Source of the DNA: Bigelowiella natans CCMP2755
Lineage: Eukaryota > Cercozoa > Chlorarachniophyceae
Assembly: GCA_000320545.1 (NCBI GenBank)
Contig: ADNK01001573.1
Span: 50,001-102,117 of the forward strand
Length of the DNA: 52,117 nucleotides
Reading direction: 5' to 3'
Below are positions 35,742-47,016 of the stretch, in pieces; position 1 is the stretch's first letter; each line of letters begins with the position of its first letter. The notes under the pieces are model-generated. The model ran no database searches. It was not told where the DNA came from and worked only from the letters and a program-made list of their open reading frames with translations. The translations under genes were made by a program, and so were the position numbers.

Positions 35742-38700
35742 GATGGCTACGTCCAATACCCTGGGTAAGAAGCGAGTGGTTTGAGAAGGAGAGAAATCGA
35801 CCCTGCAAATCATGCATTGCGCTTTAGCATGGAAATTTACAACGATGATAAGAGTGAGTGAGGGGGATTGGTGTGGTGGTGATGATTGATACAGGGACGA
35901 TGCTACGTAGCCTGCCTCGTTTCTCATCAAGGCTTCGAAGAAGGGCTGACATGTTTATGCCCCTGAGTTCCAACTTCCGCACCCGCCCTTTTTCGTCTGA
36001 GGCGGCAGATGCCACTGAAGATGAGTACGGCAAGTAAGTAGAATCATCGCATTTGATGACGACTGATGGGTCATATCATCACTCCCAAGAAGTCCAAGCA
36101 GTTAGATCGCACACATCATGCTAATTGACCAATCAATGAATAAATTACAGGATGGATTCAGACGGCAAATCGTATATCTTTGACGAATTCACGTACGACC
36201 AAAAACTAGTGGGCGCATAGGATAGTGCAAGAAGACTTTTTGTAACTGAATAAGGCTGAGAATTTTCACACTGATCGCCTCCCCTCGCCTCCCCACATGT
36301 ACGTAACTATATAGACTTGAATCAGGGACTGTTCTAAAACAGGCAGAAATTCGATACAAGGTGTAGAGGATGATAACAGAGAAAAATATATAAGTTATTA
36401 TTAAGATGTGTTGCGATTATTCACTCCTCCTCGCTACTGAACCATCAGACATTCGGAGAACTTAACGAGAAGGGGGACAACTGTGTACTAGTATTTCATG
36501 CTCTTACGGGGAATGCAGCGGTAGTAAAATCACAAACTTCTTGTAGTGTTAGGCTCTTCTGCCTTTTATGTAAGAAGAGGAAAAGATGGGGGAGGATTTG
36601 TGGCGATGATGATGATGATGATGATGATGATGATAATGATGATGATGATATAGAATCGACATGTGCTTATGGTATATGAAACTAATGAATAACAATGAAA
36701 AGGAAACGCTGTTCACCATCATCGTAATGTCTCATTTCTTATAGTAATCATAATTATTATCCTTGTCATTGGACCCACACCCTATCATTACTCTACTTGA
36801 CTACGAAGTAACAACAACAACAACAACAACAACAACAACCACCAGGTGGATGAATGGTGGGCGCCGCTCCTTGGAGAAGGGAAGCTGTTCGACACATCTA
36901 AATATATGGTAATGTCAATCATTACCTGATGGATGAGGCTGCCGATGGTGATAACGAATGGTGATGGTATGATGATGATGGTGATGATGATGTACTATCC
37001 AGGTGTTCTGTGCGAATATCCTCGGCTCATGTTACGGATCAACAGGTAGTGCTACTAGTAGTATATAACAGCGATATACAGCAACAGCAGCAGCAGCAGC
37101 AGCAGTAGTGTCTATTTGCTGGGAACAACCTCATGCTCACATTCACACCTATCAGATGCTACCTAGACGACACCATTGCGTTGTATGTGGGGCTACTTAT
37201 TGCACTCTACAAACTCTGTTCTTCGATAACACAACACTTGAATTATTACTCCCCCACCTACTTGCAGGACCGAATGATATCAATCCAGGGACGCAGGTGG
37301 AGGGAAGAGAAAAAGAGGAAGAGAAAGAGGATGATGATAATAATGATGATGATGATGATCATGAGGAGGGGGGGATAGGGGATATGCGTGAGGAACTCCA
37401 AATCTGCTGCACAAGTTTGATCATTCACAGCGATACGACATTCATTGGAAGAGGGAAGATAACGATTATTGATGAGGATGACTACATTTGTTGCGTTTTA
37501 TCGTCCATCATGATATTGAACAACAGTATACCTAGATAAACTAACTTATATCACTGCAATCCAACAGACTGAGAACCCCTCCCCTCCTTATTCTTTCCTC
37601 CTCTTTGTACTCACAAAAAAGGAGCGATACGGCATGGAATTCCCCCCTGTCACTGTCAGAGATTCAGTCAGGTTTGCTTTTTATAACATGGAGGAGGAGG
37701 AGGAGGAGGAGGAGGAGGAGGAGTAAAGAAGAAGAAAGAAGAAGAAAGCAATGAGCAACAACATGATGCCTCTCTTTTCTTCATGATATAATAGTCCTTC
37801 CTTACCCAACTATTGCCCCCCCCTCGCTTACACAATGGTTAGATCTCAAAAGGCCATATTGGATTCTCTAGGTGTCAATCATATCAGGTAGTAGTGGTAG
37901 TAGTATTCCAAGCAACATCTACTACGCGTCAGCAAAAGAGCATATTTATTTAATACTCCTAATTGCATTGCATGCAGCACCAACAACAAAAACTACTACC
38001 ACTATTACTATTACTACTACCACTACTACTACTATGCACAACATCATCATGATCATCATCAAAAACTACAACAACAACAAGCAACAAGAAGAAAAGCAAA
38101 AGTAACTATTTACTCTCAACGATGCTGCAAGAACACGCCGAACCTAAACACATTTAACATCTATGAACATGGTCTCCCATTATTATCGTGTTATTTGCCG
38201 TATTCTTCGTCTCCCATTGCCCTTCTCACACTTTCTCTGCTACCCCCTCCTGCGATTGAATCTACAATTCAGATTCGCTATGGGAGGCAGCTTGGGGGGT
38301 AGGTTCTTGAAATATCTCAACAACATTGATAATCATACATATCCGCACGCATGCTAAGTATGTGTATAATAATCGTTTCTAATGATCTCGGTCAAAAAGG
38401 AATGAATTCCGTGAAGGCTTTAAGATAGGAACAATAATTTATTTAGTAATGTCATTGATAGCTCATCTTGTTTGGCCGCCTCCTCTTGTGCTCTTTCCCC
38501 TTTCTTATGTTAAAGCGCTCTATTGACACTGCGTGTGTGGTTTTTCTTGTTATTATTCTTCTTGTTCTCTTCTTCAGGCATGCTGACGTTAGAATGGGGA
38601 TTGGAATGTGAGTTGGAGAATGAATAGATCTAGCAACATGATGATGATAATAATGATGATAATGGTGCTAGTGATGATGATGATAATAACGACGATGAGA

Positions 38701-40068
38701 ATGATTTCATGGATGGAAAAAGAAGAAGAAGAAGAAGAAGAAGATTAAGAAGGATAAGTAGTTTATAAAAAAATAAAAAAGAGAGAAAGCAAAGTTGCAC
38801 AAAGGCATAGACGCACAATTACTATCTATCTATGATTCATATGGATGATCCACCTTTTGGCCTCTTCATCGATTCATCGTGATTTTATGTGTGAATTAGA
38901 CGGCGACACCGTTGATAGCCTTGTCGTGATGGCCTGTGGTGCAAGAGAGACTGCATGGCAAATTGCCATTAACGAAACACAGCGCCAGGCTATTTTTAGA
39001 GATCCTAATTGGGAGGACGGAAAGGGCAAGGTGAGGAATAATATGATAAAGTTAACGAAGACAGCAGCAGAAATACCATCAATGTTTTTATGTTGGAACA
39101 TCACAGCTTTACTCTTTATTATTATGATGATATCATTATTATTATCATTATCACCATCGTTATGTTTGTATCATAACAACTTAGGCTTACGGAGGACTTG
39201 GATTGGCACGTCAAATAGCGATGGTTTCTTACCGCAGCCATGCGGTAGTAAAGCAACAGCAAATGGATGATAATATATCAAAAGAAGAAGAGGAAGATGA
39301 AGAAAACGAAGGAAGAGAAAAGAAGGAAGAGAAAAAAGCCAAAACACATATTATAAGCAATATGATTTGCCAATTCCTTCGCTAATAAGTGTATGGGTGT
39401 TGTTGCATAATTACGGCTACATAGAGAAACTGATATAGTAACCATACTACTCTTTCAATTACACCGCACACGTGAGATGTCGTCGTCATCATCATCGTCA
39501 TCATCATCATCATCATCACTATCATTATCATCAACATCATCAGTTATTGACGGTCATTATGATTAGGCGTACAATAAGAAATTCGGCAGGAAACTCACAA
39601 AGGAAATGGTTGGTTCAGCCTTTTGATATACCAGCCAATTCAACTTATCCTCCTCTTTCCACCAATCGCCCTTCTTCACATACATTTTTTTCTTCTCTGT
39701 ATCTCGTCGCTATCATCACTAGAGATCGAGTTTATGTTCCACATCCTCCTCCTCCTCCTCCATGAAAATTATCCATCATCATCATCATCATCATCGAAAT
39801 CATCATCACCATCATCATCAACGATACTCTTCATCATTGTCATTATCATAAAAAATGATCTCATATACCAATTTCGTACATCATAGGAGGCCGAATATGG
39901 CGATGCAGACTCAGCCATACTGAATGGAAAAGTGCCTCATTACAACGTGGAAGGCTATTTGGCTTATCAGGTGAGCAGTAGAAGTTATAGTAGTAGCAGC
40001 AGCAGCAGCAGCGGGTAATACCCGCTATTTACTTCTTCCATTCTTCGTGTTATTTAGCAGATGCAAAA

Positions 40069-40122
<54 letters not shown>

Positions 40123-40205
40123 GTGTGTGTGTGCGTGTGTGTGTGTGTGTGTTTTGCTCCCCTCTTCCCCCCTCCCTTTGTCCAGGATCTCTGTGCGCTA
40201 CTATT

Positions 40206-40247
<42 letters not shown>

Positions 40248-40421
40248 TTCTCGCTCACTCTCTTTCCTTTCTCTATCCCCTTCTCTTGTCATTGTTCTGA
40301 TTCTCTCTGCTTCTTCTTCTTCTTCTTCTTCTTTTTCTTCTTCTTCTTCTTCTTCACCTACTACTAATCGGTAGGATCATAAGTTTCTCTCAAGATTTGA
40401 CGCAGCGTCTTATGTTCGATG

Positions 40422-40454
<33 letters not shown>

Positions 40455-41396
40455 CGCTACTACTTTGTGCTGTTGTTTGTCATTGCTACTGCTGCTACGA
40501 AGAGAAGCAGCTAAGACCGACAAGGATGACGGAGGAATAGTCTCCTTGATTAGTTTATCAAATACGATAAGTTGTATGACTGCTGTTTGTTCTTCTTCTT
40601 CCTCTTCTTCCTCTTCATCGTCATCATTAGGTATGGGAACTCTCGATTCTCACGATGTGGTAGTTAAGCATGGTTTGCAGTAGAAATAGAGCACACCGCT
40701 CTACTGTAACAACCGTTATAGATCAGAAGCTGCATATTGCACACATTATCTCTACTAGAACACACACACACACACACACATCTCACAAAAGTTAATAATA
40801 CCCTCGAAGTCACGACTCATCTTGATCGGAGAAGGTACCGTCATAAATCTCTCTTTTACCTCATTTTCTCTCATCACTAGGGACGCTCACGAGGAGGGAT
40901 CGAAAGTGCGCTGAAATCGCTAAAAATGCCAACTCTTGTTATCGGTAGTAAAACAAACTTTCTAATAAAATACAAACGATTATATATCTGTAAAAAGCGT
41001 TCTTCATATTTCATGAAGAAATTGCGCTTGCGAAATTCAATGATAACTGCGAAAGACAGGCTATTTGATGCTGAGCGTCTTTTCTCATCTAGGTTTCGAT
41101 AGTGACAACCTGTATCCGGTGTCGGAGCAGAAAGAATTGGCTGCGCTTATTCCTGATTCTGAGGTTGCTGATGTGCAATTACATCCATATGTGAGAATAC
41201 CCTATCGCTGTTTGCTAGTTAGCAGCAAATAGCTCATTATTATGCATATTTTGGTAAAGGGTTGCAAACATCACAACAAGTAATAATTTGTGTGCTGCTT
41301 ATTGGCTGTTGGGCAATTTAGCTTGCAATACTCTCCTCGGATGCTGGGCATGACGCATTTCTCCTAGAATATGAGGTTAACGAAAACCAGAGATGA
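35742..41396 (+). CDS. metX: Homoserine O-acetyltransferase with N-terminal presequence
   Basis: Alpha/beta-hydrolase of methionine synthesis: acetyl-CoA plus homoserine to O-acetylhomoserine. In-phase exons: (35742-35760), 35895-36033, 36151-36192, 36315-36360, 36449-36520, 36846-36908, 37003-37045, 37268-37296, about 37622-37671 and more. Motifs: DEFTLESGTVLKQAEIRYK, TFGELNEKGDNCVLVFHALT, DEWWAPLLGEGKLFDTSKY, VFCANILGSCYGSTGPND, YGMEFPPVTVRD, FAMGGSLGG (nucleophile Ser, about 38272), RETAWQIAINETQRQAI (about 38948), AYGGLGLARQIAMVSYRSH (about 39185), GYLAYQ, HKFLSRFDA (about 40379), DSDNLYPVSEQKEL (catalytic Asp, about 41100) and SSDAGHDAFLLEYE (catalytic His), with TGA at 41394-41396. The exon at 35895 adds an Arg/Ser-rich leader (MLRSLPRFSSRLRRRADMF) ahead of the domain, which predicts import into mitochondria. 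A start at 35742 would add eight residues. Confidence 0.9.
36607..36650. repeat. (GAT)n microsatellite
   Basis: About 13 GAT units with one interruption in an intron of the metX gene. An AAC run at about 36809-36838 lies just before the next acceptor. Confidence 0.88.
40071..40360. repeat. (CT)n-(GT)n-(CT)n-(CTT)n microsatellite cluster
   Basis: One metX intron carries four repeat runs in a row on the sense strand: CT 40071-40118, GT about 40119-40152, CT 40209-40241 and CTT about 40311-40355. The last serves as polypyrimidine tract before the HKFLSRFDA exon. Confidence 0.92.
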
Positions 41397-41912
41397 TTGA
41401 TCTATAGCCTCATTAGCATTATTGTTGATGTCTCCGCGTGCACCTTCGTTGTTGATGATGATGATGAAAAATATCGTCTGGCTATATTCCACCCCTCCTT
41501 CACCATGTAAATGATGTTCATAGGCAACACAGAAGGCGTGCTGGGAATTCTTCGACAAACATCATCCAAACCAAATATAGCAACAAGAACTTAGTTTGCT
41601 GAACGACAAACGCAAATTGTTCGAAGTAGGTAACTTGTCGTTGATTCCCGACGTTGCAAAACAGAGCATAAAGTGTTAATATTGAGCCTGCTGGCCGCCA
41701 CCATGCTAGAATGTACCATCGGTCTGCGTTGTCCGTACGTTTCATTGCTTCATGTTGCTACACCGTTCAGCATGGAGCTATCATCTAGATTTTTGGTCCT
41801 CTATGACCACTAAGCATGTACGACATGTAGCGCTAGAGCGCAGCTAGCGTGGCACTGAAAACCGCACGCTTGCACCTAGCTAGCAAGCTAGTGTTGGATG
41901 GCCAACACTAGA
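41397..41912. other. metX 3' flank and left part of CTAG island E
   Basis: After the metX stop there is about 380 bp of ordinary 3' flank. From about 41790 CTAG words appear (ATCTAGATTTT, CGCTAGAGCG, CCTAGCTAGCAAGCTAGTG), up to the copia insertion point. The island resumes directly after the element. Confidence 0.6.
41908..41912. repeat. Target-site duplication, left copy
   Basis: CTAGA directly before the left LTR; the matching copy is at 49007-49011. Confidence 0.9.
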
Positions 41913-42280
41913 TGTCAGCGGTCTGGCCGCGCCACCCACGATCAAGGAGCTGTCGCAGCATGCGCACGTCCACTCGTGCTGCACGCTGCGCTGCGCACAT
42001 GCGCATGGAAGTTCTCAGAACTTCGGGAATCTTCCAGAATCTTCGAGAACATTCCGGAAGCTTCGAGAACCTTCCAGAAACACTCGAGAGAATTCGAGAG
42101 AATTCTGGAAGATTCGAGAATCTTCGCGAATGCGCCGGAACCCAATGCGCACATGCATGCAGCGCAAGTCACAAGTCATCATCAGAATCCAAAAGCACAC
42201 GAGACCGCGTGTTGACTTTCCAACATCAACAGCACAGTCCCGCGCACAAAAGCCAAACAGCTACCGCTAGTCCGCTAAAA
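41913..42280 (+). repeat. 5' long terminal repeat
   Basis: Begins TGTCAGCGGTCTGG and ends GTCCGCTAAAA. The first 90 bases are GC-rich with GCGCAC/TGCGCA words, the middle is the heat-shock-element array, and the end is AC-rich. The terminus is TG...AA rather than the usual TG...CA; the boundary is fixed because the two copies diverge exactly there. Confidence 0.95.
42008..42130 (+). promoter_or_regulatory. Heat-shock element array in 5' LTR
   Basis: Alternating TTC and GAA triplets with starts exactly 5 bases apart from 42022 to 42079 (12 modules: TTC, GAA, TTC and so on without a break). Three more modules come just before (42008-42020, one spacing off by one). A second run of five modules lies at 42108-42130, with extra GAATTC pairs between. 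Heat-shock factor trimers bind three adjacent nGAAn modules in alternating orientation; this array could seat several trimers. It lies in the U3-type promoter region of the LTR. Confidence 0.9.
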
Positions 42281-42291
42281 GGTTATGAGCC
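42281..42291 (+). promoter_or_regulatory. Primer-binding site matching the initiator tRNA-Met anticodon region
   Basis: GGTTATGAGCC follows the left LTR with no gap. Its complement GGCTCATAACC is the anticodon stem-loop sequence of plant-type initiator tRNA-Met (CAT anticodon), not a tRNA 3' end. Drosophila copia is known to prime from such a 5' half of initiator tRNA-Met. The sequence of this organism's own tRNA is not in the window. Confidence 0.75.
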
Positions 42292-42450
42292 TCAAGAGGA
42301 CTTGCAAAAGAACCAAGCAAACCCCCCACCCCCCCCCTTCAGCTACATCCTTCCAGAAGAAGGAACTGAAAGCGACAACAGCATTCCCTCAGCCAATCTT
42401 CGGTCAAGCCTCCAAAGCACTGAAAACAAAGAAAACAGGAACGAAACAAC

Positions 42451-45400
42451 ATGTCAGAAAAGCAGATAGACTCCCTGCTGAAAAACTTCACCCTCAAGTA
42501 CGATGGTAGCAACTACAAGCCCTACATGTACAAGCTAATGTCCGCCTTTGAAGCAGCGGATTTGGAATCATGCTTCAATGTCAACATAGAAACAGAAGGA
42601 AAGGTGACAGAAGTCAATGTACGCACCGACCCCGCTCACCGACGAGAAGTACTCAAGCTCTCTCAGGAGCAATTCGACATCCTCAACCCTAAACCCGAAG
42701 GAAGAGGATCACAAGAAAAGATAAACAAAAGAAAGAGAGGAAGATTCTTCCTCACTGCTACCCTTCCTGATAAATTCTTCGATCTACTCGAAGGAAAACC
42801 CAAAGACGTAGCAGTTACCTTAGCAGCCTTGCTGGAGAAGTACGAGCCTACCAATCCTGTAGCCGTCAGGAAACTTTATTCGAAGCTAAGTGATATAAAC
42901 ATGGGTCAGTACAATGGAGACTTCACGAAGTATCATTCTGACCTTGACTCGACGATCAGAAGACTTCGAGCACAGCACGAAGGATACTCCGACAATCAAG
43001 CTCTTACCACTCTACTTCGAGGACTTGTACCTAGAGAAAAATACGAGACTATAGTAACAGTCATTAACAACAAGAAAGATGTTACCTTCGACTCTGCAGT
43101 GGACATGATCCGCTCCCACATGAACTCCCGATCGTTAGATGACGGGCAGAAACCTTCAAAGAAACATGCAGGACACACCAGTGCAGAACACAAATACGTG
43201 AAGATGTACGATGGCTTGGAGAAAAGGCTAAATGAACTTACGGGTCAGCTGAAGACCTACAAGAGGAAATTCAACAAAGGAAAGAACAGATACAACAGCG
43301 AAGCATATCAAGACAATTCCAAGAAGCAAAAGAGAGAAGACTATTTCTTGAACTTAAAGAAAAGAACAAAATGCCATTACTGTGGCAAGAAAGGACATTG
43401 GGAAAAGGAATGCAGAAACAAGATGAGAGACGAAGGCAAGCAGAACAAAGGAAAACACTATTCTTTTATAGATCATGGCTCCCCTTCCCAAAGACCCTCT
43501 TACATTAATAAGATGGCACGCGACAATTCTTACCTGCACACGCTGAAGTACAACCATAAGCCTTTGATCCTTCTCGACAGCGGAGCCAACAACCACTTCT
43601 TCTGCGACCGCGACTTCTTCAACGAGTTGAAACCTATTCAACCACGATACATAGAAGTTGGCAAAGATGGGACAGGATTCTTTGTGGATTATGCAGGCGA
43701 CGTCGAACTAACTACGAAAAACAAGCAAGGAAAGATGCATAAAATTGTTCTACAAGGAGCTTTGTACTCTGAAGAAGCTGCAGGCAATGTGATTTCTCTA
43801 AACAGACTAGTTAAGAGTGGCAGCGAGTACAAAGGAACAAAACAAGGAATAAGCATTACCGCCAACGGAGAGGAATACGCGTTCGGGGACTTTCAAGACG
43901 ACGGCCTATTTTATTTGAGATATAAACAAATAAACAAAAGTACAAAAACACAAAGATTTAAATCCTACCCAATGAAACAGCCATCTTCAATCAAGCACGC
44001 ACATAACATCCTAGGGCACATCGCAGCGGATAAGATAAGAGACACCTATGCAGTTACAGAAGGTTTACCTTATTCCAAGACGATAAAAATACCAAAGAAG
44101 ATCTTTTGCAAGGCCTGTGATGTAGCCAAAACAAAAAGATCTCCGATCTTTGATCCAAGCGCCCAAGAAAGGATGAAACAGCATCGGAATAAAGCAAAGA
44201 TTGAGGACGATGCTGTCAAAAAGAAGCAAAAATGTGTACCTGTTATCCACAAGAAAAACCGGATGTGGAATAGAATTCACTCTGATGTAAAGACCATGCC
44301 TAACAGCATGGATGGTTACAAGTATTTCGTAATATTCGTACATGAAGGAACAAGGTGGGTTACCTTGGAGCTCATGAGAAAGAAAAGCGAAGTTACGCAG
44401 AAAACCATACAGTTCCTAAAGCACATCAGAAAGCTTCCAGGTTGTGGAAGCATAGACGAATTCAGATCGGATGGTGGAGGTGAATATATGAGCGCAAAGC
44501 TACATAGCTGGCTCACCTCCGAAGGAATAAAATGGGTTCCTAGCACCGCCCGAACACCTGAGCAAAATGGAATGTCCGAGCGTCACATACAGACTATCAT
44601 GGCGAAAACAAGAGCTATGTTAGAACATGCACGCTTACCGGTCGGATACTGGTCCTACGCAGCTCAGACTGCAGCATATCTCCACAACGTCACCTCACAT
44701 CGCAGCACACCTGGTAGAAAAACGCCTAAAGAACTACTGCACCATGAGCAACCAAATCTAAAGAATCTAACTACCTGGGGATGCATCGGAGTAAACCACA
44801 TCGACAAGGAACTCCGACCTGCAGGTGGTATGGGTGCTAGAGGTGAATACGTACGTATGTTGGGATATGACGATAGATTTGGTACTTTTCTCGTCGCCAC
44901 GAAGACGCTGAAAATTAGAAGAGTCCGTGTAACTAAATGGTACCACACAGTGTTTAAGTTTCCTTCGCTGAAGAGAAACAAAGTTAGTGATTCGGCTTTG
45001 GCGTACCTTTATCCAGAAGGTCCTGCCGACGCGGACGCCCCCGAACCATCCAGTGCAACTGACGAGTTGCCAGAGGATGGTGGGCCTGAAACAAAAGCAA
45101 AAAGTAAACCTCGAAGGTCGAATAGAGAAAATAGGGGAGTACCTGGTATTCGTTACGGAATACTTGGTAGCTATTACGACCGCCTGATGAACATAAAAGC
45201 TCCATCAGTACAAGAGATCGAGGACCTTCCTAAGACGTATGACGATGCAATCACAGGAGATGATAAGAAGCATTGGATACCTTCTACGGAAGAGGAACTG
45301 CACCAGCTTCGAAAACTTGGAACGTTTACGCTGGTAGTGCGACCTAAGGATACAAATTTAGTTACATCTAAATGGGTATTCAAGAAGAAAATAAATGTAG

Positions 45401-46896
45401 ACTATACCATTCGGTATAAGTCAAGGCTGGTCGCGCGAGGGTTCACGCAGATCCCGGGAGAAGACTTCTTCTTCTCTTATTCCCCGACGTTGTCCCTAAA
45501 TAGTTTTCGGATAATGTTAGCCATAGCATCTATCCTCAAGCTAAAACTACACGGGATAGATATACTTACAGCTTTCCTAACTGGAAAGATGGACTGTAAA
45601 GTACACATGGAAATACCTAAAGGGTGGAAGCCGAAGACACCTGAGGAAATCCGGCTATACAACAGTGGCCTTCCACTAGCCCTACTGGTAAACAAAAGCA
45701 TTTATGGGCTGACACAAGCAAGTGCAATATTCAGCCTTACCTTGCTCGAGCATCTCAACGCCATTGGCTTCGTCCAGCTTTATTCCGATCCTTGCCTAAT
45801 GATAATGCACAGACAAGGAAGAATCATCATATTGTCATGTTTCGTGGATGACATATGCATAGCATATCAAGATAAGAGAGACCTGGACTTTGTCATGAAG
45901 CGAATAGGCGACAAGTTTGAGTTTCGCGATGAAGGCGAGCTAAAGAAAACACTGGGCATAAGAGTTGGTAGCGACAATGAGGGAAACTATTGGATATCGC
46001 AGGAAGACTACCTCACCAGACTCGCCCAGAAGTATGATATCACGCCTACGAAAAGAGCAAAAACACCAATGATAACAGGATCGAAGTTAGACGAATACGA
46101 GGAGCATGATAAGGTGGATCAAAAGGCATACAGATCCGTCATAGGAGCTGCAATGTATGCAGCTGTGGCTACTAGACCAGACATATGCTACACTCTATCT
46201 CGTCTAGCTTCCTACAGTCAAGATCCTAGAACTATACACTACATCGCTGCAGTACGCTTACTGCAGTATCTGGTCAATACAAAGGATAAAAGAATTACCT
46301 TTAAAGCAGCGTCCAAACCTGAGCTTAAAGCTTACGTCGATGCCTCCTGGAAAACCTGCAAGAAAACGGGTAAATCATACTCAGGATATTTCATATCGCT
46401 AAGCAACGCACCTGTTGTCTGGAAGAGCAACAAGCAAAAGGTCGTTGCTATGTCCAGTGGCGAGGCTGAGTACATAGCACTATCAGATATATGCAGAGAG
46501 TTAGTGTATGTCACTCAGTTACTACAGGAGTTAAAGATGAAGATACCGAAACCTGTACCTGTGTATTGTGACTCTCAAGCAGCTATCTCCATTGCAGCCA
46601 AGCCTGGATTCACACAAAAAGGCAAGAACATAAGGATAGAATATCACAATGTTCGTGATAACTATCAAACTAAGCAGATCTGCATAAACAAAATACCTGG
46701 GGAGGACAATCCCGCTGATATACTTACTAAGGCTCTACCAGGACCTAGCAACAAGAAACACTGTGATTTCTTGTTCCCTATATCATACAGAGAAAAACTA
46801 ACCATCATGCTACAAGGCACCAGAAAAAGAAAAATAACTACAAAGACTCTACCTTACAAGCTCCCTCGCCTTGTCGGCCCCACGTCCGCTCTATGA
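42451..46896 (+). CDS. Copia Gag-Pol polyprotein
   Basis: 1481 residues in a single frame with no frameshift or stop between gag and pol. A gag region (about 1-300) leads to a CX2CX4HX4C zinc knuckle (308-321). An aspartic protease has its DSG at 376-378. The pre-integrase HHCC region is around 510-555. The integrase has catalytic D612, D674 and E710 (35 residues between the last two). Reverse transcriptase has D1037 and the FVDD box at 1131-1134. RNase H has D1297, E1338 and D1374, and H1399/D1403 near its end. All catalytic residues expected in a working element are present. The frame ends at TGA 46894-46896, and its start is 170 bases after the LTR. Confidence 0.96.
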   Translation: MSEKQIDSLLKNFTLKYDGSNYKPYMYKLMSAFEAADLESCFNVNIETEGKVTEVNVRTDPAHRREVLKLSQEQFDILNPKPEGRGSQEKINKRKRGRFFLTATLPDKFFDLLEGKPKDVAVTLAALLEKYEPTNPVAVRKLYSKLSDINMGQYNGDFTKYHSDLDSTIRRLRAQHEGYSDNQALTTLLRGLVPREKYETIVTVINNKKDVTFDSAVDMIRSHMNSRSLDDGQKPSKKHAGHTSAEHKYVKMYDGLEKRLNELTGQLKTYKRKFNKGKNRYNSEAYQDNSKKQKREDYFLNLKKRTKCHYCGKKGHWEKECRNKMRDEGKQNKGKHYSFIDHGSPSQRPSYINKMARDNSYLHTLKYNHKPLILLDSGANNHFFCDRDFFNELKPIQPRYIEVGKDGTGFFVDYAGDVELTTKNKQGKMHKIVLQGALYSEEAAGNVISLNRLVKSGSEYKGTKQGISITANGEEYAFGDFQDDGLFYLRYKQINKSTKTQRFKSYPMKQPSSIKHAHNILGHIAADKIRDTYAVTEGLPYSKTIKIPKKIFCKACDVAKTKRSPIFDPSAQERMKQHRNKAKIEDDAVKKKQKCVPVIHKKNRMWNRIHSDVKTMPNSMDGYKYFVIFVHEGTRWVTLELMRKKSEVTQKTIQFLKHIRKLPGCGSIDEFRSDGGGEYMSAKLHSWLTSEGIKWVPSTARTPEQNGMSERHIQTIMAKTRAMLEHARLPVGYWSYAAQTAAYLHNVTSHRSTPGRKTPKELLHHEQPNLKNLTTWGCIGVNHIDKELRPAGGMGARGEYVRMLGYDDRFGTFLVATKTLKIRRVRVTKWYHTVFKFPSLKRNKVSDSALAYLYPEGPADADAPEPSSATDELPEDGGPETKAKSKPRRSNRENRGVPGIRYGILGSYYDRLMNIKAPSVQEIEDLPKTYDDAITGDDKKHWIPSTEEELHQLRKLGTFTLVVRPKDTNLVTSKWVFKKKINVDYTIRYKSRLVARGFTQIPGEDFFFSYSPTLSLNSFRIMLAIASILKLKLHGIDILTAFLTGKMDCKVHMEIPKGWKPKTPEEIRLYNSGLPLALLVNKSIYGLTQASAIFSLTLLEHLNAIGFVQLYSDPCLMIMHRQGRIIILSCFVDDICIAYQDKRDLDFVMKRIGDKFEFRDEGELKKTLGIRVGSDNEGNYWISQEDYLTRLAQKYDITPTKRAKTPMITGSKLDEYEEHDKVDQKAYRSVIGAAMYAAVATRPDICYTLSRLASYSQDPRTIHYIAAVRLLQYLVNTKDKRITFKAASKPELKAYVDASWKTCKKTGKSYSGYFISLSNAPVVWKSNKQKVVAMSSGEAEYIALSDICRELVYVTQLLQELKMKIPKPVPVYCDSQAAISIAAKPGFTQKGKNIRIEYHNVRDNYQTKQICINKIPGEDNPADILTKALPGPSNKKHCDFLFPISYREKLTIMLQGTRKRKITTKTLPYKLPRLVGPTSAL

Positions 46897-47016
46897 AAGC
46901 CCCACGTCCATTTAGAAACCTACAACATATAAACATATAGGCTGCAAGGTTTTAATGGCACACATCTTTGTATGTGTGTACCTTTCCTTGCGTATCTTGC
47001 TATGGACTATATGCAC

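Noticed and set aside
35900-36220. Separate small mitochondrial protein gene ending at TAG 36218-36220
   Set aside because: Using the GTACGA donor at 36193 joins this exon in phase to the LESGTVL exon and completes the FTLESG block of homoserine acetyltransferase, so it is the N-terminus of metX.
41942-42172. Minus-strand frames with periodic residues in the LTRs
   Set aside because: They are translations of the 5-bp-periodic heat-shock-element array and occur identically in both LTRs.
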